A DNA stretch of 64,000 nucleotides from NCBI GenBank assembly GCA_027493935.1, contig JAOSJV010000001.1, positions 930,001 through 994,000 of the forward strand, given 5' to 3'. Position numbers and translations under genes: made by a program. Positions 54,808 through 63,403 of this stretch are shown here, piece after piece (position 1 is the first letter of the stretch; every line of letters begins with the position of its first letter). Source of the DNA: Burkholderiales bacterium. Lineage in GTDB: Bacteria > Pseudomonadota > Gammaproteobacteria > Burkholderiales > SG8-39. The notes under the pieces were generated by a model. It saw nothing but the letters and a program-made list of their open reading frames with translations. It did no database searches and had not been told where the DNA came from.

Positions 54808-55785
54808 CTAGCCCATCGAGGTGCGCACGGTCTCCACGATCCGTGCGACCGACGGGATGGTCGCGTCCTCGAGGGCGTCGGCGCACGGCAACGGCACGTG
54901 CGGCGTGGTGATGCGCACCATCGGCCCGTCGAGATCGTAGAAAGCCTCCTCGCCGACGATCGACACGATCTCGGCGCCCCAGCCGCACAGGCGCGGGTTC
55001 TCCTCGACCGTGAACAGGCGCCCCGTCTTGCGCACCGCCTCCAGGATCGTCTGCACGTCGAGCGGCACGAGCGAGCGCACGTCGACCACCGTCGCCGAAA
55101 TGCCGTGCTCGGCCTGCAGGATCTTCGCCGCCTCGAGCGCGCGCGGCACCATCATCGCGAGCGCGACGATCGTCGCGTCCTTGCCCTCGCGCAGCACCTT
55201 CGCGGCGCCGAGCTCGTCGACGTGCTCGTCGTCGGGCACCTCGCCCTTGGTGCCGAACAGCCCCTTGTGCTCGAAGAAGATGACCGGATCGTCCGAGCGC
55301 ACCGCCGCGGCCATCAGGCCCTTGACGTCGGCCGCGGTCGATGGCGCGACCACCTTCAGCCCCGGGATCGCCATCGCCCAGTTCTCGACGCTCTGCGAGT
55401 GCTGCGCGCCGAAGCGCACGCCGCCGCCGTTCGCGGTGCGGATCACGAGCGGGAGCGTGACCTGGCCGGCGGTCATGTAGCGGGTCTTCGCGATCTGGTT
55501 GGCGACCAGATCCCAGCACACCGCGAAGAAGTCGGAGAACATGATCTCGGCGATCGGGCGCAAGCCCGTCATCGCCGCGCCCATCGTCGCGCCGATGATC
55601 GCCTGCTCGGAGATCGGCGTGTCGCGCACGCGCTTCGGGCCGAACTCCTCGAGCAGTCCCACGGTGGTCTTGAACACGCCGCCGGCGGCGGCGACGTCCT
55701 CGCCGAGGAACACCACGCGCTCGTCGCGGCGCATCTCCTGCGCAATGCCGGCGGCGACCGCCTCGCGATAAGTCAGTTCCGCCAT
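54808..55785 (-). CDS. 2-oxoacid dehydrogenase E1 component, beta subunit
   Basis: A 325-residue transketolase-like E1 beta subunit. VVFLGEDVAAAGGVFKTTVG holds the Glu that activates thiamine diphosphate. GAAMTGLRPIAEIMFSDFFA and GGGVRFGAQHSQSVENWAMA are typical of acetoin/pyruvate-type E1 beta. With the alpha subunit it decarboxylates a 2-oxo acid or cleaves acetoin. The start overlaps the end of the alpha subunit gene by 13 bases, so the two are translationally coupled. The frame is intact. Confidence 0.93.
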   Translation of the reverse strand: MAELTYREAVAAGIAQEMRRDERVVFLGEDVAAAGGVFKTTVGLLEEFGPKRVRDTPISEQAIIGATMGAAMTGLRPIAEIMFSDFFAVCWDLVANQIAKTRYMTAGQVTLPLVIRTANGGGVRFGAQHSQSVENWAMAIPGLKVVAPSTAADVKGLMAAAVRSDDPVIFFEHKGLFGTKGEVPDDEHVDELGAAKVLREGKDATIVALAMMVPRALEAAKILQAEHGISATVVDVRSLVPLDVQTILEAVRKTGRLFTVEENPRLCGWGAEIVSIVGEEAFYDLDGPMVRITTPHVPLPCADALEDATIPSVARIVETVRTSMG

Positions 55786-56801
55786 GCGGCGCCTCCGTCG
55801 GCCCACACGTCCTGCTCGATCAGCGACGCCGGCGGCGGCGGCGAGGCCTTCGCCGCCGCGGTCGCCTCCTCCACCTTGCGCATCGCGTCGGCCTCGATGC
55901 CCTCGAGCGTGGCTGTGGCGACCCCCATGCCGAGCAGCCGCTCGCGATAGACCTTGATCGGATCACGCTCGAGCCAGCGCTCGAGCTCGCCCTCGGGCCG
56001 GTACTTGGCCGGGTCGGCGCGCGAATGGCCGCCGTGGCGGTAGGTCTTGGCCTCGACGAGCGAGGGCCCTTTGCCGGCGCGCGCCATGCCGATCGTCCGT
56101 TGCGCGACCTGGTATACCTCGTCGACGTCGTTGCCGTCGACGATGATGCGCTCGAGCCCGTAGGCCGACGCGCGGTCGGCGGCCGGGTGCTCGACCGCGG
56201 TGACCGCGCCGATCGGCGTGTACTCCATGTACAGGTTGTTCTCGCACACGAACACCGCTGGCAGGCTCCAGACCTTCGCCATGTTCAGCGCCTCGTGGAA
56301 GGCGCCGATGTTGGTGGTGCCGTCGCCGAAGAAGCACACCGCGACCTGGGCGGTGCCACGGTACTGCGCGGACCACGCCGCACCGACCGCGATCGGCATG
56401 TGCGCGCCGATGATCGCGTACGAGCCCATCGCGCCTTTCGCGACGTCGGTGAGGTGCATCGAGCCCCCCTTGCCCTTGAGCAGGCCGCACTCGCGGCCCA
56501 TCAGCTCGCCGAGCACGCCGGTCATCGACGCGCCGCGCGCCTGGGTGTGCGCGTGGCCGCGGTAGGTGCAGAAGGTCCAGTCGTCGGGCCGCATCGCCGC
56601 GGCGAAGCCGGCGGCGACCGCCTCCTGCCCGAGCGACAGGTGGCTCGTACCCTTGATCAGGTTCTGCAGGAAGAGGTCGTGGGCGCGCTTCTCGCAGTAG
56701 CGCAGCTCGACCAGCATGCGGTACATCTCGAGGCGCTTGTCCTGGGATGGCTCGGCGTCGCCGGCGCCCGGCTTCGTGCGTTCCTTGGTGGTGGCGGCCA
56801 T
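55773..56801 (-). CDS. 2-oxoacid dehydrogenase E1 component, alpha subunit
   Basis: A 342-residue E1 alpha subunit. VAVCFFGDGTTNIGAFHEAL leading to the N-N end is the thiamine-diphosphate motif (G-D-G to N-N). GGSMHLTDVAKGAMGSYAII and YRHGGHSRADPAKYR are E1 alpha hallmarks. It binds ThDP with the beta subunit and acts on an acetoin-like or short 2-oxo substrate. The start lies 11 bases after the stop of the M24-family gene, so all are one transcript. Confidence 0.94.
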   Translation of the reverse strand: MAATTKERTKPGAGDAEPSQDKRLEMYRMLVELRYCEKRAHDLFLQNLIKGTSHLSLGQEAVAAGFAAAMRPDDWTFCTYRGHAHTQARGASMTGVLGELMGRECGLLKGKGGSMHLTDVAKGAMGSYAIIGAHMPIAVGAAWSAQYRGTAQVAVCFFGDGTTNIGAFHEALNMAKVWSLPAVFVCENNLYMEYTPIGAVTAVEHPAADRASAYGLERIIVDGNDVDEVYQVAQRTIGMARAGKGPSLVEAKTYRHGGHSRADPAKYRPEGELERWLERDPIKVYRERLLGMGVATATLEGIEADAMRKVEEATAAAKASPPPPASLIEQDVWADGGAAWRN

Positions 56802-56812
56802 GGGCCCTCGGT

Positions 56813-58114
56813 TCAGTACTTGTTCGCGACCGGCAGCTCGTCGGCCGGGTAGAGCGTGATGACCTTGGCGCCATCGGGCGTGAGCACTACCTCCTCCTCG
56901 ATGCGGGCGGCCGAGATCCCGTCGGTGGCCGGACAGTACGTCTCGACCGCGAACACCATGCCCGCCTTCAGCTCGTACGGCTCCTTGTACGAGTTGAGCC
57001 GGGAAATGAGCGGCCGCTCGTGCAACCCGAGTCCGAGACCGTGGCAGAAGTTCAGTCCGAAGGCCGCCATCTCGGAGTCGAATCCGATCTCCTGCGCCTT
57101 GGGGAAGGCGTTGGCGATCTGGTCGCTCGACATCCCGGGCTTCAGCAGCTCGATCGCGCGGTCCATCCACTCGCGCGCCTTCTTGTACGCGGTGATCTGC
57201 GGCGCGGTAGCCCTGCCCACGCTGAACGTCCGGTAGTAGCAGGTGCGATAACCCATGAAGGTGGTCATGACATCGAAGAAAGCCTGGTCGCCGGGACGGA
57301 TGATGCGGTCGGTGAAGTTGTGCGGGTGCGGGCTGCAGCGCTCGCCGGCGATCGCATTGATCGCCTCGACCGAGTCGGCGCCGAGCTCGAAGAGCCGCTT
57401 GGTCGCGAGCGCGACGACCTGGCTCTCCTTGATTCCCGGCTTCAGCGCTTCGGCGATGTCCTGGTAGACCCCGTCCACCATCGCCGAGGCGATGTTGAGC
57501 AGCGTGATCTCGTCGTGGCTCTTGATCTCGCGCGCGTCGAGCATCGCCTGCTGGCCGTCGCGGATGTCGAGTCCCTCCTTCTGCAGCGCGAAGAGCATCG
57601 GCGGCTCGCACAGATCGAGCCCGATCGGCATGTTCGCGACGCCCTCCTGCACCAGTATGTCCTTGATCTCCTTCGCGGCCGCCGCGAACAGCCCGACCTT
57701 CGGGCCGATCGCGCCGCGCATGCCGGGGTTGCCGGCGCGGCAGTGGTCCTCGTCCAGCCACGGGCAGTTCAGCTTGTGGTGGCGCGCCGCCGAGCCGAAG
57801 TCCCAGACGTAGGGCTCGCCGTTGCCCGTCAGGAGGCAATAGCGGATGAGCTTGTCGCGCGCCCACTCGCCGATGACCGTGCTCGAGATGTAGCGGATGT
57901 TGTACTGGTCGAAGCACAGCACCGCGCCGAGCCCGGACTTCGCGAGCGCCTGGCGGGTGCGCGCGAGACGGTACTTGTGCAGCCGCGAATAGTTGACGCG
58001 CTCCTCGAAGTCCACCTGGAGCTGGCCCGGCGCCTGCAGCGGGCGGTGCCAGCGGTGGTGCGGGTCGAGGTCCTCGGGCTTGATGGCGACGGGTTCGGAA
58101 TTCTTGCGGGCCAT
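56813..58114 (-). CDS. M24-fold (creatinase/aminopeptidase P-like) protein with altered metal site
   Basis: A 433-residue two-domain M24-superfamily protein. The N-domain has AVLCFDQYNIRYISSTVIGE; the pita-bread C-domain has FFDVMTTFMGYRTCYYRTFS, HGLGLGLHERPLISRL, FAVETYCPATDG and ARIEEEVVLTPDG. His and both Glu ligands of dinuclear M24 enzymes are present, but two Asp positions (usually D-x-D and A-D) read as D-V-M and C-Y-Y. It may therefore be metal-independent, like creatinase, or specialised as in the DMSP lyase DddP group. AAGGAGG sits five bases before the ATG. It heads the operon. Confidence 0.8.
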   Translation of the reverse strand: MARKNSEPVAIKPEDLDPHHRWHRPLQAPGQLQVDFEERVNYSRLHKYRLARTRQALAKSGLGAVLCFDQYNIRYISSTVIGEWARDKLIRYCLLTGNGEPYVWDFGSAARHHKLNCPWLDEDHCRAGNPGMRGAIGPKVGLFAAAAKEIKDILVQEGVANMPIGLDLCEPPMLFALQKEGLDIRDGQQAMLDAREIKSHDEITLLNIASAMVDGVYQDIAEALKPGIKESQVVALATKRLFELGADSVEAINAIAGERCSPHPHNFTDRIIRPGDQAFFDVMTTFMGYRTCYYRTFSVGRATAPQITAYKKAREWMDRAIELLKPGMSSDQIANAFPKAQEIGFDSEMAAFGLNFCHGLGLGLHERPLISRLNSYKEPYELKAGMVFAVETYCPATDGISAARIEEEVVLTPDGAKVITLYPADELPVANKY

Positions 58115-58289
58115 GAATGCCTCCTTGCAGCGTGGCTGCCGCGGTCTGCGTACGCTCTGGTCCGGCGCGGCGGCGGTCGGTACTGACGCGGGGAAAGAGC
58201 GCGCGGTGCCGCGTTCGTCTGCCGAGCGGCGGACGACGCCGCGTGCGGACTCTCGCGCGCAGCGTGCGTCGGCTCCCGCGTTTCCACGG

Positions 58290-58318
58290 ACGTTATCCAA
58301 TGGCCCCAGCACTGTCAA
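58290..58318 (-). promoter_or_regulatory. Sigma70 promoter for the M24-E1-E2 operon
   Basis: On the minus strand a perfect TTGACA (58318-58313), a 17-base spacer and TAACGT (58295-58290) form a strong promoter about 175 bases before the M24 start. It lies in the 361-base gap between the thioesterase stop and the M24 gene. A CCTCCGG/CCGGAGG hairpin next to an A/T run (58325-58358) sits just upstream. Nothing else is seen in the gap. Confidence 0.6.
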
Positions 58319-58475
58319 CTTCCGTCGATTTTTTCTCCTCCGGTGATCGCCGGAGGCTATCGGCGTTCGGCGCCGCCGGCGCGAAGCGACCGGACGCACG
58401 CGCGCCGGCGCGGCCTCCGGGGGTGCAGTTCGGCTCGCCCCGAAGGGCGACCGCGGCCGCCGGCCGATCGGGCCG

Positions 58476-58922
58476 CTACTTTCTCGTATCGGCCACGCGC
58501 TTGAAGGTGCCGATCGCCTTGGCGAGCAGCAGCCCCGACTCGTCGCGCGCCTCGCCTTCGCAGAACGCGGTGGACTGGCCGCCGTGCAGCACGCGGCCCT
58601 CCGCGCGCACGAAGTCGTTGCGGCTCGCGTTCATGAAGCCGACGCTCATGTCGATGGTGATGACCGGCGTGTTGGCGCGGTAGTGCCCGCGCACCGCCAT
58701 GCTCATCACGACGTCGAGCATGGTCATGATGACGCCGCCGTGGGCTGCGCCCCAGCTGTTCAGCAGCTCCGGCCGCCGACGCAGCTCGACCACGGCGTGA
58801 GCTTCGGTGATCTCGATCGGGCGGACGCCGAGGTGCTCGGCGAACGGGATCGTGCGCCAGTACTCGGCGCCGGGGACGTCGTGCTTCGCTGCGGGTGTCT
58901 GCATGGGCCGGGAGTGTGTCAT
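58476..58922 (-). CDS. PaaI-family hot-dog thioesterase
   Basis: A 148-residue PaaI-type thioesterase. LLNSWGAAHGGVIMTMLDVV is the family signature (N-x-x-G-x-x-H-G-G..L-D). ITIDMSVGFMNASRNDFVRA and GQSTAFCEGEARDESGLLLA complete the fold. It hydrolyses aromatic or medium acyl-CoAs, often to rescue CoA. The ATG at 58922 is used; an ATG six codons later (58904) is equally possible, and neither has a clear ribosome site. It is divergent from the DUF3237 cluster. Confidence 0.88.
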   Translation of the reverse strand: MTHSRPMQTPAAKHDVPGAEYWRTIPFAEHLGVRPIEITEAHAVVELRRRPELLNSWGAAHGGVIMTMLDVVMSMAVRGHYRANTPVITIDMSVGFMNASRNDFVRAEGRVLHGGQSTAFCEGEARDESGLLLAKAIGTFKRVADTRK

Positions 58923-59054
58923 TGGCGTGCGCCCGCTGCAAGCCGGAAAGTCGCGCTCGGGCGCATGTCGCGGCTGCGGCGCGAACGAGCGAATGCGGAC
59001 GGCCGCAGGCGTTTACGCGAGTTGTGCGGCACCACCGCCCGGGCGTCGCCGGCA

Positions 59055-59125
59055 CTACTGCTCTGAGAGGAGGGGATGCGCCTCCGGCGCCACCACCCCG
59101 GCCGCTCACGCGGCCACCCCTCGTA
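59055..59125. repeat. Dispersed repeat family A, single copy
   Basis: CTCTGAGAGGAGGGGATGCG and CACCACCCCGGCCGCTCACG followed by CGGCCACCCC match the copies at 37826-37931. It occupies part of the 276-base divergent gap between the thioesterase and DUF3237 genes. Confidence 0.8.
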
Positions 59126-59198
59126 TCCGCGTCGAGTTTGCGAGGCTACCGCAGACTGGCTATGCTGGGGCGTCCTACACGCGCTTGGGGTCCGCACC

Positions 59199-59669
59199 AT
59201 GGCCTTCGATCCGCCTCTGCCCCGGCTCGAGTTCGCCTTCCGCGCGTCGGTCGCCGTCGCCATGCCGCGCTCGCTCGGCCGCATGGCCGCAGGCGAGCGG
59301 CGCATCGTCGACATCACCGGCGGCGAGGTGTCCGGACCGCGGCTCGCCGGATGCATCCTGCCCGGCGGCGCCGACTGGCAGATCATCCGGCCCGATGGCA
59401 CCGCGGTGCTGGAGGCGCGCTACACGATCGAGGCCGCCGACGGGGCGCTCGTCTACGTGCGCAACTTCGGCTACCGGCACGGTCCCGCGCAAGTGCTCGA
59501 GCGCATCGCGTGCGGCGAGGCAGTGGACCCGAAGCTCTACTATTTCCGCGCTGCGCCATCGTTCGAGACGAGCGCGCCCGCCCACGACTGGCTAAACCGC
59601 ACCGTCACGGTGTGCAGCGGCGTGCGCACGCGCGATCGCGTCGTGCTCGACTTCTTCGCGGTCGCCTGA
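59199..59669 (+). CDS. DUF3237-family protein
   Basis: A 156-residue DUF3237/UPF0311-type beta-barrel protein. Family blocks are RRIVDITGGEVSGPRLAGCI, LPGGADWQIIRPDGTAVLEA and YTIEAADGALVYVRNFGYRH. Function is unknown; members often neighbour catabolic genes for aromatics. It is the first gene of a plus-strand cluster with an SDR, an aryl-AMP ligase and an amidohydrolase, which suggests a role in that pathway. ATG 59199 matches the family start. Confidence 0.85.
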   Translation: MAFDPPLPRLEFAFRASVAVAMPRSLGRMAAGERRIVDITGGEVSGPRLAGCILPGGADWQIIRPDGTAVLEARYTIEAADGALVYVRNFGYRHGPAQVLERIACGEAVDPKLYYFRAAPSFETSAPAHDWLNRTVTVCSGVRTRDRVVLDFFAVA

Positions 59670-59786
59670 CGCGTCGCCGTTGTGCGCTGCGGTGCGCCGG
59701 GCCGGCGCTGCCGGCCTTGACACGGACGCGATTCTGCTCAAAAGTGAACACGTTCGAATTTTCGCCGCCGCTGGGAGGCGAGGCAG

Positions 59787-60548
59787 ATGACGCAGAGGAG
59801 GGCGGCCCTGGTGACCGGTGCGGCGACCGGCATCGGGCGCAGCGTGGCGCTCGCGCTCGCCCGCGTGGGCTACGACGTGGCGGTCAACTATTCCTCGAGC
59901 GGGGCCGCGGCGCGCGACACCGCCGCGGCGGTCGGGGAGCTCGGCGCGAAGGCGCTGCTCGTCCAGTGCGACGTCAGCGACGAGGCGGGCGTGCGCGCGA
60001 TGCTCGCGCAGGTCGGCGAGGCGTTCGGGCGCCTAGATGCGCTCGTCAACAACGCCGGCACGACCGCGCGCTGGAAGCCGAGAGACCTCGAGAGCCTCTC
60101 GCTCGAGGAGTGGGACCGGGTGTTCGCGGTGAACGTGCGCGGGCTCTTCCAGGTGACGCGCGCCGCGCTGCCGCTCCTGCGCGAGGGGATCGATCCGTGC
60201 ATCGTGAACACGGCCAGCATCGTGGGCCTTCGCCCCGGACCGCAGCCGCTGCCCTACGCGGCGAGCAAGGCCGCGGTGGTCAACCTGACCAGGACCCTCG
60301 CCTGGAACCTCGGCCCGGAGATCCGCGTGAACGCGGTCGCGCCCGGCTGGATGGAGGGCGACTGGATGAAGCGCATGCTGAAGGACAAGTACGAGGAGCT
60401 GATGGGCAAGCGCGCGCGAGCCACCCCGCTCAGGCGCTGCGTGACCGCCGAGGACGTTGCCGAGACCGTGCTGAGCCTCATCCAGGCGAACCGGTTCGTC
60501 ACCGGCGAGGTGATCGTCGTCGACGGCGGCTACGCCTCGTCGACCTGA
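59787..60548 (+). CDS. SDR-family oxidoreductase (FabG-like)
   Basis: A 253-residue classical SDR. AALVTGAATGIGRSVALALA binds NAD(P), ALVNNAGTTARW is the N-N-A-G block, and NTASIVGLRPGPQPLPYAAS carries catalytic Ser and Tyr followed by Lys. The end VTGEVIVVDGGYASST is typical. An intact TTGACA at 59717 with a poor -10 17 bases later may start transcription here. GGGAGG precedes the ATG. It precedes the AMP ligase by 16 bases. Confidence 0.92.
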   Translation: MTQRRAALVTGAATGIGRSVALALARVGYDVAVNYSSSGAAARDTAAAVGELGAKALLVQCDVSDEAGVRAMLAQVGEAFGRLDALVNNAGTTARWKPRDLESLSLEEWDRVFAVNVRGLFQVTRAALPLLREGIDPCIVNTASIVGLRPGPQPLPYAASKAAVVNLTRTLAWNLGPEIRVNAVAPGWMEGDWMKRMLKDKYEELMGKRARATPLRRCVTAEDVAETVLSLIQANRFVTGEVIVVDGGYASST

Positions 60549-60564
60549 TGCGGAGAAACGCGGG

Positions 60565-62224
60565 ATGCTCGAAGGATTCGTGCCCTTTCCGCCGGAGTTC
60601 CAGCGGCGCTATCGCGCGAAGGGTTACTGGCAGGACAACTCGCTTGCGCAGGAGTTCGCCGTCTGCTTCGCGCGGCACGCCGACCGTGTCGCGCTCGTCG
60701 ACGGCGAGCGGCAGTACACCTATCGCGACATCGATCGCATCACCGACAATCTCGCGCTCAACCTGCTCGAGCTCGGTCTCGCGCCGCTCGATCGAGTCGT
60801 GCCCACCTTGCCGAACGTGGCGGAGTTCGTGCTGCTCTATCTCGCGCTGCAGAAGATCGGCGCGATCCCGATCGCGGCGCTCGTCACCCACCGCTACCTC
60901 GAGATTAACCAGTTCGTGCGGCTCGCGGCGGCGACGACTTGCGTCTATCCGGGAGGCGCAGGGCGATTTCCGTTTCGCGCCGGCGATCGAACGGGTGCAG
61001 AAGGAGAACAGGTCGCTCAGATTCCGCATCGTGCTCGGCGCCGCGGGCGCGGGCGAGGTCTCGCTCGCCGAGCTGATCGAGCGGCCGGCGCGGCTCGCGC
61101 GGAGTGCGCTGGAGGAAATCGCGATCGACCCGACCGATCCGGCCGTCTTTCAGCTCTCCGGCGGCACGACGGGCATCCCGAAGCTCATCCCGCGCACCCA
61201 CAACGACTACGCCTACAACTCCAAGGCCGCGGCCGCCGTCTGCCGCGTGACCGGCGACACCGTGATGCTGATCGCGCTGCCGATCGCGCACAACTTGCCG
61301 CTCGCCTGCCCGGGCATCCAGGGTGCCTACTTCAACGGAGGCAAGGTGGTGCTCAGCCCGACCACGCGACCGGCCGACGTGTTCGAGCGCATCCAGCGCC
61401 ACCGTGTCACGCACCTCAAGGTCGTGCCGGCGTTCCTGATCCGGCTGATCAACGATCCCGCGATCCGCGATTACGAGCTTTCTTCGCTGCGGGTCATCCA
61501 GAGCGGAGGACAGCGCATGCAACCCGAGGTGCGGCTGCGCACGCGCGAGCTGATCCCCAGCGCGTTCGTGCAGGAGAACTTCGGCATGTCCGAGGGGATG
61601 CTGATGTTCGTCCGCTGGGACGATCCGGAGGAGGTCCGGCTCGAGACCTGCGGCCGGCCGATCTGCCCGGACGACGAGGTGCGGCTGGTCGATGACGAGG
61701 GACGCGAGGTGCCCGCGGGCGAGGTGGGCGAGTTCTCCTGCCGCGGGCCGTATACGCTGCGCGGCTACTTCGGTGCGCCGGAGCACAACGCGCGCCAGTT
61801 CACCGCGGACGGGTTCTACCGCTCGGGTGACCTGATGCGCCTGCATCCGTCGGGCAACTACGTCGTCGAGGGCCGCAAGAAGGACCTCATCAATCGCGGC
61901 GGCGAGAAGATCAGCGCCGAAGAGGTCGAGAACCTGATCATGACGCATCCGGCGGTGCAGAACGTCGCTTGTGTGCCGATGCCCGACCCGAACCTGGGCG
62001 AGAAGATGTGTGCGTTCGTCATCCTTCGCCCGGGCCACTCGCTTGCGCTGAAGGATCTCGCCGCCTTCCTGCTCGGCAAGGAGATCGCGAAGTTCAAGCT
62101 GCCCGAGCGCCTGGAGATCGTGGAGGAGTTCCCGGTATCGACGTTCGGCAAGGTGTCGAAGAAGGCGCTTGCGGAGCGGGTCGCACAGGCGCCCGCGGCC
62201 GGACGCGAAGCGCAATCCACCTGA
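60565..62224 (+). CDS. Aryl-AMP/acyl-CoA ligase, 2,3-dihydroxybenzoate-AMP ligase-like (one frameshift)
   Basis: An ANL-superfamily enzyme of about 552 residues close to EntE/DhbE. MLEGFVPFPPEFQRRYRAKG is the family start, VFQLSGGTTGIPKLIPRTHN the ATP-binding P-loop, QENFGMSEGMLMFVRWDDP the A5 motif and VEGRKKDLINRGGEKISAEE the hinge with the A8 motif. An extra G near 60953 shifts the frame in Y-P-E-A-Q-G-D-F. The late Lys in VSTFGKVSKKALAERV is present. It activates an aromatic acid, to CoA or a carrier. No siderophore genes are nearby, so catabolism is more likely. Confidence 0.88.
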
Positions 62225-62240
62225 GCGGCGGACGAGCCTC

Positions 62241-63083
62241 ATGCGAATCGTCGACCTGCACTGCTACCCGGGCACCCAGACCTGGATCGACAGCCAGGGC
62301 CCTTACGTCGAGGCCCTGGCGCAGTACTGGAACCGCAGCTGGGTCGCCAAGGCCGAGGAGGAAGTGCTCAAGGACTTCACCGATGCGGGCGTGGAGGCGT
62401 GCCTCGTCGCGCTCGACCTCGAGACCACCGTCGGTACGCCGCCATGCACCAATGACTACGTGCACGCCATGTGGAAGCGGCATCCGCAGCGCATTATCCA
62501 GTGCTGGGGCACGCTCGATCCGTTCAAGGGCGAGCTCGCGATTCGCGAGGCGAGGAAGTGCGTGCGCGAGCTCGGGTTTATCGGCTTCCACTTCCACCCG
62601 ATCATGCAGCACTTCGCGGTGAACGACCGGCGCTTCTATCCGTTGTTCGAGACGATCGACGAGCTCGGCGCAGCGGTCATGATCGATGTCGGAACGACCG
62701 GAATGGGCGCTGGGATGCCCGGCGGCATGGGTGCGCGCATCCGCCACGCGCACCCTTCGGCGATCGACGACCTCGCCGCCGACTTCCCCAACCTGAAGAT
62801 CCTGATGGCGCACCCAGGCTGGCCGTGGGTCGAGGAGACGACCGCAGTGGCGCTGCACAAGGGCAACGTGTACTGGGAGATGTCGGGCTGGGCGCCGAAG
62901 TACTTCCCCGGCAACCTCAAGGTGGACATGCGCGCGCGGCTGCAGGACAAGGTGATGTTCGGCAGCGACTACCCGAGCATGCCCTACGCGCGCATCCTCA
63001 AGGAGTGGGCCGAGCTCGGCTACAAGGACGAGATCATGGAGAAGATCTTCCACAAGAACGCCGAGCGCATCCTTGGGCTGTAG
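62241..63083 (+). CDS. Amidohydrolase family protein (ACMSD-like), altered H-x-H
   Basis: A 280-residue TIM-barrel amidohydrolase of the ACMSD/gamma-resorcylate decarboxylase group. ELGFIGFHFHPIMQHFAVND, LKILMAHPGWPWVEET and DKVMFGSDYPSMPYARILKE carry the metal His and Asp residues. The usual N-terminal H-x-H reads DLHCYPG, with Tyr in place of the second His. It probably decarboxylates or hydrolyses an aromatic or ring-cleavage acid. ATG 62241 is chosen as RIVDLH is the family start. It follows the ligase gene by 16 bases. Confidence 0.87.
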   Translation: MRIVDLHCYPGTQTWIDSQGPYVEALAQYWNRSWVAKAEEEVLKDFTDAGVEACLVALDLETTVGTPPCTNDYVHAMWKRHPQRIIQCWGTLDPFKGELAIREARKCVRELGFIGFHFHPIMQHFAVNDRRFYPLFETIDELGAAVMIDVGTTGMGAGMPGGMGARIRHAHPSAIDDLAADFPNLKILMAHPGWPWVEETTAVALHKGNVYWEMSGWAPKYFPGNLKVDMRARLQDKVMFGSDYPSMPYARILKEWAELGYKDEIMEKIFHKNAERILGL

Positions 63084-63403
63084 CCACTGCATCCCGCACG
63101 CCGCGCGCCGCTGGTGCGGCCCTCGAGCGGCGCGCGGCGCCGAGACCCTGCGCAATGACGCACTTCAGCGCTCTCACGTTGCCAGGGTTCGCGCGTACCC
63201 GCGGTCTCGAGCGCGCTCGCGCCAAGTGCCCCGGGTCGACGGTGGGCACCGACGACCACCGCGCCGAGGCCGGCTTGCACGTCGAGCCGGCCCACGTCCC
63301 GCCGGCCGTCGGCGCGATGGCCGCCGACGCTGACGTGAGCGACGTGGCGCGGCTCCGGATCGGCGCCGCGCGGCGCGCGACCGGGGCGCCGTGCGGCCAC
63401 GGC
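63084..63403. other. Intergenic region, nothing recognised
   Basis: This 320-base stretch between convergent amidohydrolase and TetR genes has open frames on both strands but no start, ribosome site or motif I can support. No repeat from families A to D is seen. It may hold a transcription end for either gene. Confidence 0.4.
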
